A stretch of 64,000 nt of DNA, taken from positions 2,034,121 through 2,098,120 of the forward strand of contig NZ_MPPL01000001.1 in assembly GCF_001911425.1 (NCBI RefSeq), written 5' to 3'. The notes under the pieces are model-generated. The model saw nothing but the letters and a program-made list of their open reading frames with translations. It did no database searches and had not been told where the DNA came from. Of this stretch, positions 46,393 through 55,594 are shown piece after piece. The position numbers and the translations under genes were made by a program. This DNA comes from Mucilaginibacter polytrichastri (GTDB lineage Bacteria; Bacteroidota; Bacteroidia; Sphingobacteriales; Sphingobacteriaceae). Within the stretch, counting starts at the first letter, position 1. Every line of letters begins with the position of its first letter.

Positions 46393-46400
46393 GCTTTTTT
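46360..46400 (+). terminator. Terminator overlapping the orfB stop (IS copy 1)
   Basis: Perfect 17 bp arms (46360-46376 and 46384-46400; core GCTCAAACATC) enclose a 7-nt loop, bordered by A6 and T6. The orfB stop at 46390 is within the right arm. The symmetric A/T borders allow termination from both directions. Confidence 0.8.
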
Positions 46401-46450
46401 ATCAATGTTTGTGCAATCAAAAAATAGTCAACCTATTTCAGGACTACTCA

Positions 46451-46453
46451 CTA
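46451..46453. repeat. Target-site duplication CTA, right of IS copy 1
   Basis: Matches CTA at 45096-45098 on the other side of the element. Confidence 0.85.
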
Positions 46454-46476
46454 AAATGATCCGGAGACAAATTGGC

Positions 46477-47373
46477 TTAATCTATTAAATAATCTGCATT
46501 GGTAATATCGGCAATAAGTCCGGGGCCTTTCGGTTCCCAGGCTAATATTTCGCGGGTTTTAGTACTGGAAGCTTCGCAGTTCATAGAAGCAAAATGTGTA
46601 AACCAGGTAAAGTGTGCTGTTGCCTCATCACCTGTTTTGCTTACTACAGGTATGCCTAAGCCCTTGCCAATGGCTTCGGCAATTTCCCGGAATGGGATAC
46701 CCGTTTCGGCCACAGCATGCAATGTTTTGAGGGCTGGTTGCTTTTCAATAATCAGCCTGTACAGTATTGCTGCATCGGTACGGTGCACTGCCGGCCATTG
46801 ATTGTTACCTTCGCCAATGTAGGCAGATTCATTTTTTTCACGATCAATACAAATAATCATTGGCACAAAGCCATGGTCGCCTTCACCATGTACGCTCGGC
46901 GGCAGGCGAACCGTATAAACGTTAACGCCCTTAGCGGCTACTGCAGCCGCAGCTTCTTCTGATGCAGCCCTGGCAATCACATCAGAACCTGCCTGTAATA
47001 CATCATCCTCTGTAGCGGGGCGGCCATAGTTGAGCAGCCCTAGTCCAGAGGTGATAACCAACGGTTTTTTTGTACCAATCAATGCCTCGCCCAGGGCTTC
47101 AATAACCAGGCGGTCGGCCTCACAGTTGGCTTTGTACTGAGAAAAATCGTGGTTAAATGCCGTGTGGATAACAGCACCACAAGCGGCGGCACCTTTTTGA
47201 ATTGCTGCCAGGTCGTTCACATCGCCGCGGTATACTTCGGCACCTGTGGTTTCAAGTTGCCGTGCAGCCTTGTCTGATCGAACCAGGCCAAGTACTTGAT
47301 GCCCGTTGTCTAAAAGTTGTTTTACAATTGCGGAGCCTACAAAACCCGAGGCCCCTGTTACAAATACACGCAT
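46477..47373 (-). CDS. NAD(P)-dependent SDR/epimerase-family oxidoreductase
   Basis: 298 residues of the extended/atypical SDR type. Rossmann motif TGASGFVGSAIV (7-18), GDVNDLAAIQKGAAACGAVIHTAF, and a C-terminal substrate half. The usual YxxxK is not obvious, as in atypical NmrA/epimerase-like members. The substrate is unknown. It follows a Crp/Fnr regulator gene on the same strand by 71 bp, so the two may be an operon. IS copy 1 sits between its stop codon and its former terminator. Confidence 0.85.
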   Translation of the reverse strand: MRVFVTGASGFVGSAIVKQLLDNGHQVLGLVRSDKAARQLETTGAEVYRGDVNDLAAIQKGAAACGAVIHTAFNHDFSQYKANCEADRLVIEALGEALIGTKKPLVITSGLGLLNYGRPATEDDVLQAGSDVIARAASEEAAAAVAAKGVNVYTVRLPPSVHGEGDHGFVPMIICIDREKNESAYIGEGNNQWPAVHRTDAAILYRLIIEKQPALKTLHAVAETGIPFREIAEAIGKGLGIPVVSKTGDEATAHFTWFTHFASMNCEASSTKTREILAWEPKGPGLIADITNADYLID

Positions 47374-47444
47374 AGGATAGTAATTTTATTTACAACAAAG
47401 GTGCGCTGTAACGGCTTTAAAAAAGAGGTCATTTGACATCATTT

Positions 47445-48023
47445 TCAGGATCGCTGTAATTGAGCGTGCCGAACACGGTTAAGCGTTTTTAAAGAAATGC
47501 CCAGGTATGAAGCAATCATCCGCAGTGGTAAACGTGACAATAAGCCGGGAAATGTGCGGACAAAATCCTCATATTTTTCTTCGGGTGTAGCGCTTAGGGC
47601 AGTTAGTATACGGTGCCTGCTCTGGTGAACGTTCCTGGCAATTAGCTGGTCTGCAAATATTTTCAACTGCGGCACTTCTGCCAGTAAGGTATTGAAATCG
47701 GGTTTATGCCAAAGCAAAAGCTCACTATGTTCTATCGCTCCAATGCCGGCCAGCGATGGCACTTGCCGGTCATAGCTTTCAACATCCAGGGTCCACGAAT
47801 GCTCGGGCGAGAATTGCAGAATATGTTCATTACCATCTGGCGTAGTATTGTAGGTTCTAAGCAGGCCTTTTAAAACAAAAACCTTGTGCCTGCAAATTTC
47901 TCCGGTACGAAACAGGAACTCATTACGACGCAATGTACGGCGGGTGGCAAGACCACTAATTCGATGAATTGCTTCACCTGGCAGGCCATGCATCTGGAGG
48001 TAAGCTTCAAATTCGGTAAGCAT
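47445..48023 (-). CDS. Crp/Fnr-family transcriptional regulator
   Basis: 192 residues. The N-terminal cyclic-nucleotide-binding-like beta-roll is at about 25-115 (RRNEFLFRTGEICRHKVFVLKGLLR, PDGNEHILQFSPE). A short C-terminal helix-turn-helix follows (LPLRMIASYLGISLKTLNRVR). The lack of a clear Arg/Glu cAMP pocket is usual for Bacteroidota members of this type. It probably controls the SDR gene downstream. Confidence 0.88.
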   Translation of the reverse strand: MLTEFEAYLQMHGLPGEAIHRISGLATRRTLRRNEFLFRTGEICRHKVFVLKGLLRTYNTTPDGNEHILQFSPEHSWTLDVESYDRQVPSLAGIGAIEHSELLLWHKPDFNTLLAEVPQLKIFADQLIARNVHQSRHRILTALSATPEEKYEDFVRTFPGLLSRLPLRMIASYLGISLKTLNRVRHAQLQRS

Positions 48024-48107
48024 AAATTAAAAGTACTAACATTTCTGATATTGGTAGTATCTCCGTTAATGATCGAATGAGGCGAAACGATATAATTGCA
48101 ACATGGC

Positions 48108-49889
48108 TTATGATAAGTTGTTTTTATCAACCAAATCTTTCGCGGCAATCTGCATCAGCTTTTCCTTCAGGTCTTCTGGTTTAAAAGGTTTAAGCAAACA
48201 ATCATCAATAAAGGGGTACCTGCCAATCTGCTCAATAGCTGCACTTATAGAAGCCGTAACGGCTATGATGGGGATATTTGCTTTATGAGGTAAAGGAAGC
48301 TGGCGAATCTGTTTAGCTGCTTCAAATCCGTCCATTACGGGCATATTGATATCCATCAATATCACATCATAATCCCGATCAATTACAGCATCAACGCCTT
48401 GCTGCCCGTCCATCGCCACATCAGGGATAATTTGCCACAATGCCAATATTTTTTTCATAACCAATATGTTAAGTTTTTCATCCTCAACAATTAGTACACG
48501 CAAACCGTTTATTGCCGATGTTAACTTTACAGGTTTTGCCAGTAAAGGCACAGCAGATATTTCGTAAGTCAATTCAAACTCAAATTGAGTTCCCTCTCCT
48601 TCCACACTTTGAAAACGCATTTCATTACCATGCAGCCTAACCAGATGAAAGGCAATTGTTAAACCTAGGGCGCCATGAAACTGCCTGCTGGTACGGGATA
48701 GTGATGCTGTAAAGGGTTCAAATATTTTAGACTTAAGTTCATCGGGAATACCAATTCCAGAATCAGACAATATGAAATTGATGGTGGCCGATTTTGTATC
48801 GCGATTGATAACGCTAACTTCCAAACGTACAAAGCCATTGGTTGTAAACTTAACGGCGTTGCCAATTAGGTTGAGCAATATTTGAGTAAGGCGCATAGGG
48901 TCGCCTAAAACATTCAGGCCTTTTAACGCCGCAATACCTATACACTCCAATTGTAACTGTTTTTCGCGGGCAGCAGCATTAAAAGTGCTGATTACGTTTG
49001 TTACCAGTTCTGCCGGTTGAAATATTTGTTTTTCCAGTATGATCTCTTCGTTATTGATCTTGTTAAAATCCAGGATATCATTAACTGTAGCCATGAGGTT
49101 CTCGGCAGAAAACCGCAGTATATTTAAATTTGCTTTTTGGGCTGGCTTAGGGTTTTCCATCAGCAAAATATTGGTCATACCAACTACCGCATTCAAGGGA
49201 GTACGCAGTTCGTGCGACATTGTGGTAAGGAAGTTGGTTTTTGCCTCTGCCAGTTTGTTGGCTTCCAGCAATGCTATCTGCAGGCTTTTCTTTAATTTTT
49301 TTTCTTTAATGTTCGATTTATTTAGTGCCTTAAAAAAAGAATAATGAATATGTAATAGCAAAATAAAATTGAAGCAGGCAGTTAAAACATAAGCATAGTT
49401 ATTAGCCACCATGTGCTGCATTGGGATACTATAGTTACCATAGTTTGCTATAATTACATTAACCATTAGCGGCAACATATTGCTTAAAGAATAAATTATA
49501 CCCCATTTGGCGCCAAGGATATAATAAGAGCCTGCTAAAACTAATACTGTAAATTGCACCGTAACCATATTTACTGCAGGCAAAAACAGGATCACATTTG
49601 ACCATATGAGCAGTGTTAGGCAAACTAAAAAGAAATGACCGGCTATTTGCCATCTTAACCCCGAAAACAAAAGGAATAAAGCAACAGTAAATAACACTAC
49701 ATAAATGGAGGAGCGAATAAGCAGAAAATTATGCTCCTGAAATATGTAGAGAATTGTCAGCGTGATAAAAAGCCCCAAAAAGGCCAATATACACACCAGC
49801 AGTAATTTGATTCGGGTTTTTATAATAAAATCATCCTGTAGGCTTAACAGGTAGCGGTAACGCCCGAAAACATAGATAGGTATCGGCAT
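48108..49889 (-). CDS. Membrane hybrid sensor histidine kinase with receiver domain
   Basis: 593 residues. Six N-terminal membrane helices (about 25-185), a short coiled coil, HisKA with H226 (MSHELRTPLNAVVGM), HATPase with NLIGNAVKFT (341-350) and SDSGIGIP (375-382), and a receiver domain (about 463-585) with phosphoacceptor D513 (VILMDINMPVMDG) and the LLKPF lysine. The second glycine box reads HGALGLTIA, where one of the usual glycines is Ala, so kinase activity may be altered. No partner regulator is adjacent. Confidence 0.92.
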   Translation of the reverse strand: MPIPIYVFGRYRYLLSLQDDFIIKTRIKLLLVCILAFLGLFITLTILYIFQEHNFLLIRSSIYVVLFTVALFLLFSGLRWQIAGHFFLVCLTLLIWSNVILFLPAVNMVTVQFTVLVLAGSYYILGAKWGIIYSLSNMLPLMVNVIIANYGNYSIPMQHMVANNYAYVLTACFNFILLLHIHYSFFKALNKSNIKEKKLKKSLQIALLEANKLAEAKTNFLTTMSHELRTPLNAVVGMTNILLMENPKPAQKANLNILRFSAENLMATVNDILDFNKINNEEIILEKQIFQPAELVTNVISTFNAAAREKQLQLECIGIAALKGLNVLGDPMRLTQILLNLIGNAVKFTTNGFVRLEVSVINRDTKSATINFILSDSGIGIPDELKSKIFEPFTASLSRTSRQFHGALGLTIAFHLVRLHGNEMRFQSVEGEGTQFEFELTYEISAVPLLAKPVKLTSAINGLRVLIVEDEKLNILVMKKILALWQIIPDVAMDGQQGVDAVIDRDYDVILMDINMPVMDGFEAAKQIRQLPLPHKANIPIIAVTASISAAIEQIGRYPFIDDCLLKPFKPEDLKEKLMQIAAKDLVDKNNLS

Positions 49890-50129
49890 AAACGGCAGTA
49901 TTTTTACGGTAAGTTACATATAATAAGTAACTGGCAATAAAAAACCTATATGGTTACAGCCAAATGCGTAGCAAAGTTGTTTAACTAATTAAACTGTTTT
50001 GCATTATTTTTCAATAAACAGCTGTTTAAGCGCAAATTAGCCAGTATAAGCATGTGCTTTTAACTGGCAATCATGTTTGTAACATATATACTGCTAAAGT
50101 ATGCCAGAAATAAAGGCAGGCTATTGAAA

Positions 50130-50351
50130 TTAAAATCTTGGAATCTCTGGCCCGGAATAAGGATTTTCTATAGCGGCGGCAATCCTTTTTAAGTGATATC
50201 TTGAATGTACATCTTTCGGGTCGGCAAGCATTACCTCCAGGCTCCTGTCTACCGACTTTCTTACATTAAGCTGGGTACTGGCCCTATCCAGGCGTAACGT
50301 TTCCGGTAATTTGGCATATTCAAAATAGGCTATCAACTCTTCATCTGTCAT
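50130..50351 (-). CDS. Small conserved hypothetical protein (DUF6965-like)
   Basis: 73 residues, no signal or membrane segment. The pattern MTDEELIAYFEYAKLPETLRLD...VRKSVDRSLEVM resembles a small family I recall from Bacteroidota (DUF6965); the assignment is from memory only. Function is unknown. It is a monocistronic gene in a gap between unrelated genes. Confidence 0.65.
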   Translation of the reverse strand: MTDEELIAYFEYAKLPETLRLDRASTQLNVRKSVDRSLEVMLADPKDVHSRYHLKRIAAAIENPYSGPEIPRF

Positions 50352-50489
50352 GCAGCAAAATTAACAAACAGCCAGTCTATTTAAGTAAGCAGCAAAGAAA
50401 TATTATCAGATAGGAAGAAATTGTTTCGTTTGTAACTAATCATCATAATAAGCCTACGTATTTTTTAGTAATTTTAAACGGAGAACAAG

Positions 50490-51395
50490 TTGCGGGTTAT
50501 GCCTTTTGATATTAAACACGAACAGCTATTTAAGGAAATTGATTACCCCTTAAGGTACCGGCCCGAAAATTTGGTTAAAAGTACCGGCGTACTATTTGGC
50601 ATACTATTTATTTTTCTGATGCTTTTTAAACCCTTTGGGGTATATGCGCCTGAGCAGAAAATTAATTATTTTATAATCTGCTTCCTTCACGCCCTGTCGC
50701 CGGCGTTAATTTTATGCATTTATTTCAGCACGCTTAACCACTTCAGAGTAATAAATTCGAACCTTAAGAAATGGACGCTTTTGCAGGAGTATCTCCATGT
50801 GGCTTTACTGTTGCTTTTAATCGGTTTGTCGAGTTTTTTAATGCGCGACTTGATTTACAGCAACCCAGACAACTGGTCATTACGATATTTATGGGAAGAG
50901 ATCAGGAATTGTTACCTGGCAGGATGCCTGTTCTACTTTTACCTCACATTTGCTGCTTTCTATTTTCGATTTAAAAAAGTTGTGGCTCCTGCTGATTATC
51001 TTTTCCCAATATCTTGTGTAACCGAAAATATAGTTGTGTCCGAGATCTCCATTAAAACCCAGGTTAAACAGGATGACTTTAGCTTTATGGCAGACCACCT
51101 GCTGTTTGCCAAAGCCGATGGTAACTATGTAGAACTTACCACAAACAGGCATGGCATTATAACAACCGAACTTAAAAGAATTACGCTGAAACAGTTTGAG
51201 GCGCAAATTGCTGTTTATCCCTACTTCTTCAGGTGCCATCGCGCCTACCTGGTTAACATGACCCAGATAGAAAAAGTGTCGGGTAATTCGCAGGGATACC
51301 TGTTATCTTTTAATGCTGCAGAAAACAAAATACCTGTTTCAAGGGCGCAGTTAAACGGCTTTAATAGCCTTTATGAGCAGCTTCGTGCTGCATAA
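50490..51395 (+). CDS. Membrane-anchored LytTR DNA-binding protein without receiver domain
   Basis: 301 residues. Four membrane helices (about 32-155) precede a C-terminal LytTR domain (HLLFAKADGNYVELTT, FFRCHRAYLVNMTQIEKVSGNSQGYLLSF, IPVSRAQLNGF). There is no receiver domain, so it is a one-component, membrane-tethered regulator. The start is TTG at 50490, placed 5 bp after a GGAGA; the alternative ATG at 50499 is further from that site. The target genes are unknown. Confidence 0.87.
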   Translation: MRVMPFDIKHEQLFKEIDYPLRYRPENLVKSTGVLFGILFIFLMLFKPFGVYAPEQKINYFIICFLHALSPALILCIYFSTLNHFRVINSNLKKWTLLQEYLHVALLLLLIGLSSFLMRDLIYSNPDNWSLRYLWEEIRNCYLAGCLFYFYLTFAAFYFRFKKVVAPADYLFPISCVTENIVVSEISIKTQVKQDDFSFMADHLLFAKADGNYVELTTNRHGIITTELKRITLKQFEAQIAVYPYFFRCHRAYLVNMTQIEKVSGNSQGYLLSFNAAENKIPVSRAQLNGFNSLYEQLRAA

Positions 51396-51553
51396 AATAA
51401 TTAAGCTTGTTGTTCATCACAAAAGTTAGTTGCCGGTAACAAGCACCTAGCAGGGTATTTATAGATGATGTAGGTTTGAAATGTGATAGCAAAGGCATGT
51501 GTAATTATTTTATAATGCCCGGCAGATCTAATCAACTTTAACACATCAAATTC

Positions 51554-52708
51554 ATGTCTTCTCAAACAGCATCTTTATCATCGGCTCCCGGCCATCCACA
51601 AAAGCTATTTTACATTGATAACCTTAAAATATTTTTAACGGTATTGGTAATATTGCATCATACCGTTATTACTTATGGTGGTTCTGGTGGTTGGTACTAC
51701 ACACAAAAAACAACTCATATGGGCGCACTTGTACCCATGACAATGTTTGTTAGCCTTAACCAGTCTTTTTTTATGGGCTTTTTCTTTCTCCTGGCAGCTT
51801 ATTTTACCCAATTATCCTATGACAGAAAAGGTGCCGGCCGGTTTCTGGCAGATCGGTTGTTAAGGCTGGGTATCCCATTACTATTTTATTCCTTTATCTT
51901 TTCTCCTTTTATAAACTACCTGATTTACTATTTTGCCAAAGGTCGGCATATTACTTACTTGCAATACCTCAGTGGTTTTGATAGTTGGATAGATTTTGGT
52001 GTATTATGGTTTGTGGCGGCTTTGCTGGTATTTACACTTATTTATGCCATGGTGCGAAGCCTTATTAAAAGTAATCCGCAGAAACCATTGCCTGTACCGG
52101 GTGCGGGTTATATTTTGTTATTTGCGATATCATTGGGCATAATCAGTTTCCTGGTAAGGATCATATTCCCTGTGGGTTGGGTGCTAAAGCCGCTAGGTTT
52201 CCAGTTAGGGCATTTTCCACAATACATAGTGCTATTTATAGTAGGTTTAGTAGCATTTAAAAACAATTGGTTTAATCAATTGCCTTACCGCACCGGGAAG
52301 CAACTGGGCTTAACTGCACTATTACTATTGTTATTTTTCCCTGTGTTTTTCCTTGTCAGGGTAAAGCTTAACATGCCGGTTTCATGGTATTCGGGCGGCT
52401 TTCACTGGCAGTCTCTGCTTTATGCCGTATGGGAACAATGTATTGGGATTTCCATTCTAACTGCATTGCTTGCCACCGGAAAAAAATCATGGAATAAATC
52501 ATCCTCATTGCTCAGCAAATTATCACGCGCTACTTTTGCTGTTTATATATTACATCCGCTTGCCATTATTGCCCTGTCGCTTGCGATAAGGAATTGGGCA
52601 ATTGATCCAGCACAAAAACTTCTGATCGTAGGCCCCTTAGCTGTTTTAAGCAGCTTCTTGTTAGGCACACTTGTTTTGCTGGTGCCTGTAATTAAGAAAA
52701 TACTTTAG
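51554..52708 (+). CDS. Acyltransferase-3-type membrane protein
   Basis: 384 residues with about ten membrane helices. The acyltransferase_3/OpgC-like features are FYIDNLKIFLTVLVILHHTVITYGG at the N-terminus (with the conserved HH) and RLLRLGIPLLFYSFIFSPF. It would transfer an acyl group to an extracytoplasmic glucan or other carbohydrate. The substrate is not identifiable. It precedes the EF-P gene by 116 bp and is probably separate. Confidence 0.85.
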   Translation: MSSQTASLSSAPGHPQKLFYIDNLKIFLTVLVILHHTVITYGGSGGWYYTQKTTHMGALVPMTMFVSLNQSFFMGFFFLLAAYFTQLSYDRKGAGRFLADRLLRLGIPLLFYSFIFSPFINYLIYYFAKGRHITYLQYLSGFDSWIDFGVLWFVAALLVFTLIYAMVRSLIKSNPQKPLPVPGAGYILLFAISLGIISFLVRIIFPVGWVLKPLGFQLGHFPQYIVLFIVGLVAFKNNWFNQLPYRTGKQLGLTALLLLLFFPVFFLVRVKLNMPVSWYSGGFHWQSLLYAVWEQCIGISILTALLATGKKSWNKSSSLLSKLSRATFAVYILHPLAIIALSLAIRNWAIDPAQKLLIVGPLAVLSSFLLGTLVLLVPVIKKIL

Positions 52709-52788
52709 ATTTTTCGTGATAATATAGTTGTTAAAGATGGCAGATCGTTTAAAAAAGTATTAAGGCAAATAATAAACAAAAAAGCGTC

Positions 52789-52796
52789 TATCTTTG
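52789..52796 (+). promoter_or_regulatory. Bacteroidota -7 element upstream of efp
   Basis: TATCTTTG matches the TAnnTTTG -7 consensus and lies 28 bp before the EF-P start. A matching -33 TTTG is not clear. Confidence 0.45.
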
Positions 52797-52824
52797 GTAC
52801 CAAAATTTTACAATTATATTTTTC

Positions 52825-53385
52825 ATGGCAAAGGCATCTGAAATTAAAGTAGGCAATATATTACGCTACAACGGCGAACTGGTTATCGTTACAGAGGTTC
52901 TACACCGTACCCCTGGTAAAGGCGGCGCGTTTTACTTAGACAAGTTCCGCAACATTAAAACCGGAAGAATTGTGGAAGCCCGTTTAGCAACCGACGAGCA
53001 AGTTGAAATTTGCCGTGTAGAAACCAACGACTATCAATACCTGTATGAAGAAGGTGAGTTTATGGTGATTATGGATAACACAACTTACGATCAGTTTAAT
53101 ATTCCTAAATCGTTATTTGGCCCATCGGCTAAATTTTTGAAAGAAGGCATGAACGTGATCGTTTCTTTCGAAAGCGAAGAGCCGATTATGGCGCAGGCAC
53201 CTAACAGTGTTGAATTAGAAATTACTTATGCCGAGCCTGCTGTTAAAGGCGATACCTCTTCTGGCGCGATGAAATATGCCACAACAGAAAATGGTATAGA
53301 AATTAAAGTGCCTTTGTTTGTTAATCAAGGCGATAAAGTAAAAGTAGATACACGTACCGGTGAATACGTAGAACGTGTGAAATAA
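52825..53385 (+). CDS. efp: Elongation factor P
   Basis: 186 residues, full length. It has three beta-barrel domains: KOW-like N-terminus (IKVGNILRYNGELVIVTEV), the tip loop RTPGKGGAF with Lys32 in the position that is modified in other bacteria, then VDTRTGEYVERVK at the end, the standard EF-P signature. It relieves ribosome stalling at polyproline. No EpmA-type modification gene is in the window. A terminator follows directly. Confidence 0.97.
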   Translation: MAKASEIKVGNILRYNGELVIVTEVLHRTPGKGGAFYLDKFRNIKTGRIVEARLATDEQVEICRVETNDYQYLYEEGEFMVIMDNTTYDQFNIPKSLFGPSAKFLKEGMNVIVSFESEEPIMAQAPNSVELEITYAEPAVKGDTSSGAMKYATTENGIEIKVPLFVNQGDKVKVDTRTGEYVERVK

Positions 53386-53404
53386 CAATATTTAAGTATG
53401 AATT

Positions 53405-53440
53405 AAGCGGCTTGTAGTAATATGAGCCGCTTTTTTTATT
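53405..53440 (+). terminator. Intrinsic terminator after efp
   Basis: AAGCGGCT (53405-53412) pairs with AGCCGCTT (53425-53432), followed by a T tract. The loop is 12 nt. Confidence 0.85.
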
Positions 53441-53474
53441 ACGTTTAAATTAAAGTTTTGCTATAGATAGGTAT

Positions 53475-54206
53475 TTATAGCTCTTTGTTATTGAGATATT
53501 TAAAAAATTCCCGCTGATATAATTTCCCGATGGGTAATTCTGCATTAACCATTTGCACATGGTGAACAGTGTAAGACCGTATATGGAATTTAGCGACAAT
53601 AAATGACCGGTGTATCCTCAAAAAATCGGGGGCAGGCAGCATGGCTTCGAGCGCAACCATCGAGTATTTGGTAATTACTTGCCCGTTTTCTGTTATAATT
53701 TTTACATAGTCTTTTAGGCTTTCAATGTATAGGATCTCTTTTAAAATTACCTTAACCATTTTACGATCAGAGCGGAAATAAAGAAAGGTGCTATTTTCTG
53801 TTATCGCAGGTTTTGTTGCTGGAGCTTGCTCATTTGTACTCCCCGAAGCCACAATTGGCAATGCCTTATTTACCGCCTTCATAAAGCGTTCAAACTGTAT
53901 TGGTTTAAGCAGGTAATCTACAGCATCCAAATCATAGCTTTGCAGGGCGTACTCTGCAAATGCGGTTGTGAAAATTATTTTTGGTGGCTGTGCAAGCGTA
54001 TGCACCAGCTCCAGTCCGCTCAACTGCGGCATCTGGATATCCAGAAAAATAATATCGACCGGATGCTCATGTAAAAAAGGAATAACCTGCAGGGCATTAC
54101 CGCACTCGCCTGCCAAATGCAACATGGGCATTTTTGCGATGTAACGCTTTATAACTGCTCTTGCCGGCGGTTCATCATCAACCACCAGGCAATTAAATAC
54201 CTGCAT
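53475..54206 (-). CDS. LytTR-family response regulator
   Basis: 243 residues. Receiver domain with D56 (DIIFLDIQMPQLSG) and the Lys in YLLKPIQF, then a LytTR DNA-binding domain (MVKVILKEILYIESLKDYVKI, FLRIHRSFIVAKFHI). It overlaps the 3' end of the upstream kinase gene by 14 bp, forming a LytS/LytR-type pair. Confidence 0.94.
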   Translation of the reverse strand: MQVFNCLVVDDEPPARAVIKRYIAKMPMLHLAGECGNALQVIPFLHEHPVDIIFLDIQMPQLSGLELVHTLAQPPKIIFTTAFAEYALQSYDLDAVDYLLKPIQFERFMKAVNKALPIVASGSTNEQAPATKPAITENSTFLYFRSDRKMVKVILKEILYIESLKDYVKIITENGQVITKYSMVALEAMLPAPDFLRIHRSFIVAKFHIRSYTVHHVQMVNAELPIGKLYQREFFKYLNNKEL

Positions 54207-55395
54207 ATGCTTGAGTTTGATAGGTTAGTTGTGCATTTGCTTCGCCGGTTTGCGAAGCAGTTAACGTAATACTTAAGTTAACAATATAAAGCTCATCTTC
54301 TTCTATGATAGTTAGTTCGTGCCTGCCCGGATACAATAAAGATAAGCGCCTGCGTACATTGCCTATACCAATACCGCCTGTTTTTTCTACTTGCACATTT
54401 GCCTTACCATTAATAAGCTTTAACTGCATTAGATTATGTTTTAAACTAATATGAATATTGATCCACGGCTTATCAAGCATTCCGCTTGTACCGTGCTTAA
54501 AGCTATTTTCAATAAATGGTAAAATAAGTAGTGGCGCAATAAGCAAGTCGTGATAGTTGGGCGGGCTTTGTATTGATATTTCCAGTTGATTGCCGTAACG
54601 TATTTTTTCCAGTTCTATGTATTCCATCATCATACTCACCTCCTGCTCAAGCGGCACTAGCTGGTTACTGCACGAATACAGCATATAACGTAATAAAGCA
54701 GACAAGCGCAGCAGCATATCGGCGGCTAGAGGGGCTATATCCTGTGCATGCGAATAGATATTATTGAGTGTATTAAATAAGAAGTGCGGATGTAGCTGCG
54801 CTTTCAATGATTGCAGCTCTGCCACGGCTTTTTGTTGCCCAAGTAGCAATGCCTGTTGTTGTTTCTCGTAAAAATGCTTCATTAGTTTAATAGAGGCTGC
54901 CAAACCACCAATGGTAATACTGCCCCTTAAACCCGATAGCAATGCCATATATATCATGATATTATACGGAGTTTTAACGCTGCCCTTAACTATGCCGGCG
55001 TATTGTTCAAAATATCGCTCGCGCAGGCTTTCTACCACCACAATAGAAATAAATGCTGACAGCCCCGCTGTGACAACAATGAGTATCACAACCGCAACTA
55101 TGGCCAGAAAATATTTTGCTGTAATAACCATTTTAGGCACAACCCAATACATCAACGTATAAGCAAAAAAAACATGGGGCAGCAGGTAAAAAAAGCTTTC
55201 GCCCAAATTGATCTGTATTCGCGACCAAAAGTTCATTTTGGTAAGCATGGGTGATGGTGCAAATGAGTATAGGAATGTCTGGAACAAATACCAGCAAAGC
55301 CAGAAACTAAGATGCCGGAGCAGGCGCCAATTTAACTGACCCGAAAACACAAATGGCAGCGGTTGCATATTTCTAAATTTCATATAAATATACAA
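54193..55395 (-). CDS. LytS/YehU-type sensor histidine kinase
   Basis: 400 residues. Four membrane helices (about 28-125 and around 150), then the His_kinase domain LKAQLHPHFLFNTLNNIYS with H204, and an HATPase domain (LIAPLLILPFIENSFKHG, GGIGIGNVRRRL). It lacks a large periplasmic sensor, so the signal is probably sensed in the membrane. It is the partner of the LytTR response regulator that overlaps its end. Confidence 0.93.
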   Translation of the reverse strand: MYIYMKFRNMQPLPFVFSGQLNWRLLRHLSFWLCWYLFQTFLYSFAPSPMLTKMNFWSRIQINLGESFFYLLPHVFFAYTLMYWVVPKMVITAKYFLAIVAVVILIVVTAGLSAFISIVVVESLRERYFEQYAGIVKGSVKTPYNIMIYMALLSGLRGSITIGGLAASIKLMKHFYEKQQQALLLGQQKAVAELQSLKAQLHPHFLFNTLNNIYSHAQDIAPLAADMLLRLSALLRYMLYSCSNQLVPLEQEVSMMMEYIELEKIRYGNQLEISIQSPPNYHDLLIAPLLILPFIENSFKHGTSGMLDKPWINIHISLKHNLMQLKLINGKANVQVEKTGGIGIGNVRRRLSLLYPGRHELTIIEEDELYIVNLSITLTASQTGEANAQLTYQTQAYAGI

Positions 55396-55594
55396 ACCAT
55401 AGTAGTATTAAAATTTTGATATGCCATAAAATAGACCAGCGGCTATTTTTAAACACTACAATCACTTAGTCGACGACGAAATGGGTTGATTGCTGATAAA
55501 CAAGTATATAGCTGCGCAATAGTGTAGTTAGTCTAATTTCTAAAATTAGTTAATATATGGGTTGTAGTTTTGAGTAAATCAATTACAAACAGCT

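Larger units (their letters stand above)
45099..46450 (+). mobile_element. IS3-family insertion sequence, copy 1 (1,352 bp)
   Basis: The borders come from comparing both copies. The element begins TGTCTCGTCCTGAAA and ends with the imperfect inverted repeat of it (minus strand TGAGTAGTCCTGAAA), with TG...CA termini and repeats of about 24 bp ending GTTGAC. It carries orfA and orfB in -1 register. A CTA duplication flanks it. No difference from copy 2 is visible by eye. A small inverted repeat GTTGACTA/TAGTCAAC (45117-45137) lies just before the orfA start and may limit transposase translation. Confidence 0.95.

Noticed and set aside
50060..50090. Fourth copy of the AraC-type motif (TTTGTAACATATATAC)
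   Set aside because: Only about half of the motif matches and the context is unrelated; likely a chance AT-rich similarity.
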